This document shows positions 7,795 through 11,297 of a DNA stretch of 11,297 nt, one piece after another. Each line of letters begins with the position of its first letter. Position 1 is the first letter of the stretch. Source of the DNA: Hyphomicrobiales bacterium (GTDB lineage Bacteria > Pseudomonadota > Alphaproteobacteria > Rhizobiales > Rhizobiaceae); assembly GCA_015654965.1 (NCBI GenBank), contig JAATGD010000268.1:1-11297 (forward strand), read 5' to 3'. The translations under genes and the position numbers were made by a program. The notes below the pieces were generated by a model. The model was not told the DNA's origin. It worked only from the letters and a program-made list of their open reading frames with translations, and ran no database searches.

Positions 7795-9507
7795 TCAGAA
7801 CAGGAAATAGCGCTGCGCCATCGGCACGCTATCCACCGGCTCGCAGGTCAGAAGTTCGCCATTGGCGCGCACTTCATAGGTTTCAGGATCGACCTCCATC
7901 TGCGGCATGGCATTGTTGAGCACCATCGAATGCTTGCCGATGCCGCCACGCGTATTGGCCACTGCCACCATCTGCTTGTCCACGCCGAGCCTGCCACGCA
8001 AACCATCATTCAATGCCGCCTCAGAGACAAAGGTGACGGAGGAATTGGTGCGCGCTTTGCCGAATGCGCCGAACATCGGGCGATAATGCATCGGCTGCGG
8101 CGTCGGGATAGATGCGTTGGGGTCGCCCATCGGCGCGGTGGCAATCCATCCGCCAAGCAAGACAAAATCCGGCTTCACGCCAAAGAAGGCCGGATTCCAC
8201 AGCACAAGATCGGCACGCTTTCCGACTTCCACCGAGCCGATCTCATGCGCCATACCGTGGGCGATGGCCGGATTGATGGTGTATTTCGCAATATAGCGCC
8301 GTGCCCGGTAATTATCATGACCCGGTCTATCATCCGCAAGACTGCCGCGCTGGCGCTTCATCTTGTCCGCCGTCTGCCAGCAGCGGATGATCATCTCACC
8401 GACCCGCCCCATGGCCTGACTGTCGGACGAAATGATCGAAAACGCGCCCATGTCGTGCAAAATATCTTCCGCCGCAATCGTCTCCTTGCGGATACGGCTT
8501 TCGGCGAAAGCAATATCCTCGGGGATCGAGGGCGACAGGTGATGGCAGACCATCAGCATGTCGAGATGCTCGGCCACCGTATTGACCGTATAGGGCCGCG
8601 TCGGATTGGTCGAGGCAGGCAGGACGTTCGGATACTGGCATACGCGGATAATGTCCGGCGCGTGTCCGCCGCCAGCACCTTCGGTGTGGAAGGAATGGAT
8701 GGTGCGGCCCTTGAAGGCTGCAAGCGTATCCTCCACAAAGCCCGATTCATTCAATGTATCGGTGTGGATCGCCACCTGAACGTCGAAACGGTCGGCGACC
8801 GAAAGACAATTGTCGATGGCCGCAGGCGTGGTGCCCCAGTCCTCATGCAGCTTGAGCCCGCAGGCACCCGCCAGCACCATTTCCTCCAATGCGCCGGGAA
8901 GCGAGGCATTGCCCTTGCCGAACACACCGAAATTCATCGCCATACCGTCAAACGACTGGATGAGACGCGCGATGTTCCATGGCCCCGGCGTGCAGGTGGT
9001 GGCAAGCGTTCCGTGTGCAGGCCCGGTGCCGCCGCCAACCATGCAGGTAACGCCGGAATTGAGCGCTTCCTCCACCTGTTGCGGCGAGATGAAATGAATG
9101 TGCGAGTCGATGCCGCCAGCAGTCAAAATACGACCTTCCCCGGCGATAATTTCAGTCCCCGGCCCGATGATGATCGTGACATTGGGCTGCGTGTCGGGAT
9201 TACCAGCCTTGCCGATCCCGGCAATGCGTCCATCCAGCAAGCCCACATCCGCCTTGTAGACGCCGCTATGATCAAGGATCAGCGCATTGGTGATGACCGT
9301 ATCCACAGCGCCTTCAGCACGCGAAAGCTGGCTCTGGCCCATGCCGTCACGAATGACCTTGCCGCCGCCGAATTTCACTTCCTCGCCATAGGTGGTGAGG
9401 TCTTTTTCGACTTCGATAAAGAGTTCGGTATCGGCAAGGCGCACCTTGTCGCCGGTTGTAGGGCCGAACATCTGCGCATAGGTGCTACGGCTTATTTTCG
9501 CTGGCAT
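7795..9507 (-). CDS. ureC: Urease subunit alpha (catalytic)
   Basis: This is the catalytic subunit of the nickel urease, which hydrolyses urea to ammonia and carbamate. It has 570 residues, full length. All metal and active-site residues are present, numbered two above the Klebsiella enzyme: H136 and H138 (GGIDSHIHF), the carbamylated lysine K219 (GLKLHEDW), H248 (AIHTDTLNE), H274 (FHTEGAGGGHAPD), the flap C321 and substrate-site H322 (CHHLSP), and D362 (SSDSQAMGRVGE). The C-terminus VPMAQRYFLF is typical. The gene follows ureB by 16 bp. Nothing suggests loss of function. Brucella-group genomes commonly carry two urease operons; size and order here resemble the one called ure-1. That assignment is from memory. 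Confidence 0.98.
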   Translation of the reverse strand: MPAKISRSTYAQMFGPTTGDKVRLADTELFIEVEKDLTTYGEEVKFGGGKVIRDGMGQSQLSRAEGAVDTVITNALILDHSGVYKADVGLLDGRIAGIGKAGNPDTQPNVTIIIGPGTEIIAGEGRILTAGGIDSHIHFISPQQVEEALNSGVTCMVGGGTGPAHGTLATTCTPGPWNIARLIQSFDGMAMNFGVFGKGNASLPGALEEMVLAGACGLKLHEDWGTTPAAIDNCLSVADRFDVQVAIHTDTLNESGFVEDTLAAFKGRTIHSFHTEGAGGGHAPDIIRVCQYPNVLPASTNPTRPYTVNTVAEHLDMLMVCHHLSPSIPEDIAFAESRIRKETIAAEDILHDMGAFSIISSDSQAMGRVGEMIIRCWQTADKMKRQRGSLADDRPGHDNYRARRYIAKYTINPAIAHGMAHEIGSVEVGKRADLVLWNPAFFGVKPDFVLLGGWIATAPMGDPNASIPTPQPMHYRPMFGAFGKARTNSSVTFVSEAALNDGLRGRLGVDKQMVAVANTRGGIGKHSMVLNNAMPQMEVDPETYEVRANGELLTCEPVDSVPMAQRYFLF

Positions 9508-9523
9508 TGCTTTGCTATCCCGT

Positions 9524-9829
9524 TCAGAGTTTACCCATCACCAACTGGCGAAAACCATAGACTTCGCGCTTGCCGCGAAGGGGAACAAGCGAAACATCCC
9601 GCTCCTGCCCTGGCTCGAAACGCACCGCAGTGCCTGCGGCAATATCGAGCCTATGCCCACGCGCCTGCTCGCGATCAAAGGCCAGCGCCGCATTGACTTC
9701 ATAAAAATGATAGTGGCTGCCGACCTGAATGGGCCGATCACCCGTATTGGCGACCTTGAGCGTCACCACCGGCTGGCCTTCATTGAGTTCGATGTCGCCT
9801 TCGTGCGTGATGATTTCACCGGGGATCAT
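9524..9829 (-). CDS. ureB: Urease subunit beta
   Basis: This is a small structural subunit of the urease holoenzyme, which packs against UreC. It has 101 residues, beginning MIPGEIITHEGDIELNEG as expected for a stand-alone beta subunit, with the conserved core GSHYHFYEVN (37-46) and GTAVRFEPGQ further on. It is not fused to the gamma subunit, unlike the Helicobacter arrangement. It starts six bases after the stop of the permease gene and ends 16 bp before ureC, so it belongs to the same transcript. Confidence 0.97.
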   Translation of the reverse strand: MIPGEIITHEGDIELNEGQPVVTLKVANTGDRPIQVGSHYHFYEVNAALAFDREQARGHRLDIAAGTAVRFEPGQERDVSLVPLRGKREVYGFRQLVMGKL

Positions 9830-9835
9830 GATGCC

Positions 9836-10423
9836 TTACCCCGCAATCAGATAGAGGCCGCCGAGTGCCGTCACACCGCCCGCAACGCGCAGGGCAAGCG
9901 CGCCACTGCGACCCGAAAGCAGACGCCCCACGCCAAGCCCGATACCGATCCCCACCACATGCAGAATGATCGTGGCCAGCGCAAAGCCCGCACCATAACT
10001 GAGAAATGCCGCACCACCGATTTCACCGCCATGGGCATGACCATGAAAGAAAGCGAAAAAGCCGACAATCACAGCCCCCACGGCTGGCGAAACGGGCAAG
10101 GCGAGTACGACCAAAAATCCGATCACCACGACGGATGCCAGAATGACCGGCTCAACGAAAGGCAGCGGAAGCCCGATCAGAGATGCTACAAAGCCCAGCA
10201 ACATAACGCCGACAAAGGCCGCAGGCACGATATACAATGCGCGTCCGCCGAGCATTGTCGCCCAGAGTCCGACCGCAACCATTGCAAGGATATGATCGGT
10301 ACCGGAGAGCGGATGCGTGAAACCGGCGGCGAAAGAGCCGTGTTCCGCCGGATTGAGATGGGCAAAGGCCGGGCTTGTCATCAGCACAAGTGCCAATGTG
10401 GCCAGAACAGTTGATTTTTTCAT
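9836..10423 (-). CDS. hupE: HupE/UreJ family nickel permease
   Basis: This is a small membrane protein that probably imports nickel, or helps deliver it, for urease. It has 195 residues. It starts with a signal peptide (MKKSTVLATLALVLMTSPAFA, cleavage likely before H22), followed by about six hydrophobic segments. The family signature HPLSGTDHILAM (37-48) and a second histidine cluster HGHAHGG (127-133) are present; both are proposed metal-binding sites in HupE/UreJ proteins. It sits between ureA and ureB, 24 bp after the first and 6 bp before the second. A good ribosome binding site, GAGGGAAG on the minus strand (10435-10428), precedes the ATG. The name ureJ is equally suitable. Nickel as the substrate is inferred from the family and the operon. 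Confidence 0.92.
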   Translation of the reverse strand: MKKSTVLATLALVLMTSPAFAHLNPAEHGSFAAGFTHPLSGTDHILAMVAVGLWATMLGGRALYIVPAAFVGVMLLGFVASLIGLPLPFVEPVILASVVVIGFLVVLALPVSPAVGAVIVGFFAFFHGHAHGGEIGGAAFLSYGAGFALATIILHVVGIGIGLGVGRLLSGRSGALALRVAGGVTALGGLYLIAG

Positions 10424-10427
10424 GTTT

Positions 10428-10435
10428 CTTCCCTC
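10428..10435 (-). promoter_or_regulatory. Ribosome binding site of the permease gene
   Basis: The minus strand reads GAGGGAAG, with the GAGGG core seven bases from the ATG at 10423. It is one of the clearest ribosome binding sites in the urease operon and fixes the start of the signal peptide. Confidence 0.65.
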
Positions 10436-10447
10436 GTCAATTTCAAT

Positions 10448-10750
10448 TCACCGGATCGGTTCGTGCACGGTGACAAGCTTGGTACCATCGGGAAACGTCG
10501 CCTCGACCTGCACGTCATGGATCATTTCGGCCACGCCCTCCATGACCTGTTCGCGGGCAATCACATGCGCCCCCGCCTCCATCAGATCGGCAACGGTACG
10601 TCCATCCCGCGCGCCCTCGACGACGAAATCGCTAATCAGCGCGATTGCCTCCGGGTGATTGAGCTTCACGCCCCGCTCAAGTCTGCGGCGCGCCACCATC
10701 GCCGCCATGGCGATCAGAAGCTTGTCTTTTTCTCTCGGCGTCAAATTCAT
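10448..10750 (-). CDS. ureA: Urease subunit gamma
   Basis: This is the small gamma subunit of the urease holoenzyme, with 100 residues, exactly the family's usual length. It starts MNLTPREKDKLLIAMAAMVA and carries the signature LNHPEAIALISDFVVEGARDG (30-50) and the C-terminal VEATFPDGTKLVTVHEPI. Upstream is a 63-bp gap after ureD. The ATG overlaps the stop of a 17-codon frame as ATGA. The ribosome binding site is weak (GGAATGAAG), so initiation may depend on upstream translation. Identity is certain from sequence and neighbours. Confidence 0.97.
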   Translation of the reverse strand: MNLTPREKDKLLIAMAAMVARRRLERGVKLNHPEAIALISDFVVEGARDGRTVADLMEAGAHVIAREQVMEGVAEMIHDVQVEATFPDGTKLVTVHEPIR

Positions 10751-10813
10751 GACTTCATTCCAGACCGTTTTCCATCTTCATTTTTATTCATGGGCGACAT
10801 GCCTGCCGCATAT

Positions 10814-11297
10814 TCATATTGACCAGACTTTAGGCAATCCTGCCTGTCCATTGAGCAGCGCCAGCAAGGGCACCAGTCGCTTGCGCAAGCTGTAACTGTC
10901 CTCGGCAAAAAGCCGCATGACGAGCTTTGTGACACCGCCCACCTGCCAGACGCTGGCGCCACCTTCCGACCCGATGATCGCACGCGCAGCATCCAGATGC
11001 CGCTCTGCCACCTGCGACACCAACAGCACGGTTGCGACCGCAAAAGCACCATTGGCAACGGGCGAAGCCTGTAATTGCGCCGCCATATCCGGCCCCAGTC
11101 GCAATGCTTCCGCATGGACCAGCCGTCCGCCACAGTTTATGCGCCAGCGATCATGGAACCGCGCCTCACTCACCGTCTCTCCCATAGCCTTGCGACCGAA
11201 AACCGTGGTTTCCGCGATCAGCACATGCGCCTCTTCATCCATCTCCACGTCCATATCCCGTGACAGGATGGAACGGTTGAACAGAATTGTCTCCTGA
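10814..11297 (-). CDS. ureD: Urease accessory protein UreD, C-terminal part (5' end outside window)
   Basis: UreD (UreH) binds apo-urease first and serves as the scaffold for UreF and UreG, probably as a conduit for nickel. The visible part is 160 whole codons. The frame stays open to the window edge, and the residues before the first ATG (QETILFNRSILSRD) continue the UreD fold, so the ATG at 11254 is internal. Typical features are the long beta-rich stretch with GRKAMGETV and FHDRWRINCGGRLVHAE, and a C-terminus with RKRLVPLLALLNGQAGLPKVW. Full UreD is about 280 residues, so roughly 120 are missing. It is the first visible gene of the operon; the promoter must lie further right, outside the window. 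Confidence 0.92.
   Translation of the reverse strand, partial: QETILFNRSILSRDMDVEMDEEAHVLIAETTVFGRKAMGETVSEARFHDRWRINCGGRLVHAEALRLGPDMAAQLQASPVANGAFAVATVLLVSQVAERHLDAARAIIGSEGGASVWQVGGVTKLVMRLFAEDSYSLRKRLVPLLALLNGQAGLPKVWSI

Noticed and set aside
7687..9696. 669-codon open frame on the plus strand, opposite ureC
   Set aside because: It is the antisense shadow of ureC, whose active-site residues are all present. The predicted protein has no recognisable domain and a composition rich in His and Arg, typical of such mirror frames.
9482..10414. 310-codon plus-strand frame opposite ureB and the permease gene
   Set aside because: It lies opposite two clearly real genes, has a strongly polar, Arg/His/Asn/Gln-rich composition, and shows no family motif.
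1..11297. A previously undescribed system, defence island, CRISPR array or mobile element
   Set aside because: Every substantial gene belongs to known nitrate assimilation or urease families. I saw no spaced repeat array, integrase, transposase, toxin-antitoxin pair or tRNA.

Overview
The window is about 11.3 kb of bacterial chromosome, densely coding and moderately GC-rich. Gene content, order and subunit sizes (for example UreA 100, UreB 101 and UreC 570 residues) point to an alphaproteobacterium of the Brucella/Ochrobactrum group. That placement is recalled from family knowledge and was not computed.

Left half (1-5765, plus strand): an assimilatory nitrate/nitrite reduction operon. It runs in order: the C-terminal part of nirB (siroheme nitrite reductase large subunit, cut by the window edge), nirD (Rieske-type small subunit), a nasA-type molybdopterin nitrate reductase with a C-terminal BFD [2Fe-2S] domain, and cysG (siroheme synthase). 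The genes are 3 bp apart or overlap slightly, with Shine-Dalgarno sequences at the junctions. The set would reduce nitrate to nitrite to ammonium and make the siroheme that NirB needs. However, cysG is broken: an exact 20-bp tandem duplication at 5425-5464 shifts the frame inside the uroporphyrinogen-III methyltransferase domain. Removing one copy would restore a 495-residue protein.

Middle (5766-6000): a 235-bp, visibly more AT-rich spacer where the two operons converge. It holds a weak hairpin followed by a T-rich tract, a possible terminator, and a 57-codon reading frame of doubtful reality.

Right half (6001-11297, minus strand): a urease operon. In transcription order it reads ureD (5' end beyond the window edge), ureA, a hupE/ureJ-type nickel permease, ureB, ureC, ureE, ureF, ureG. 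All structural and accessory genes look intact, and every nickel ligand and active-site residue of UreC is present. The permease gene sits between the gamma and beta subunit genes. The His-rich tail of UreE is encoded in DNA that also encodes the start of UreF in another frame.

Both operons end in ammonium production, one from nitrate and one from urea. I found no RNA gene, CRISPR array, insertion sequence or phage gene. I do not see a previously undescribed system here. The most notable observation is the duplication that inactivates cysG.
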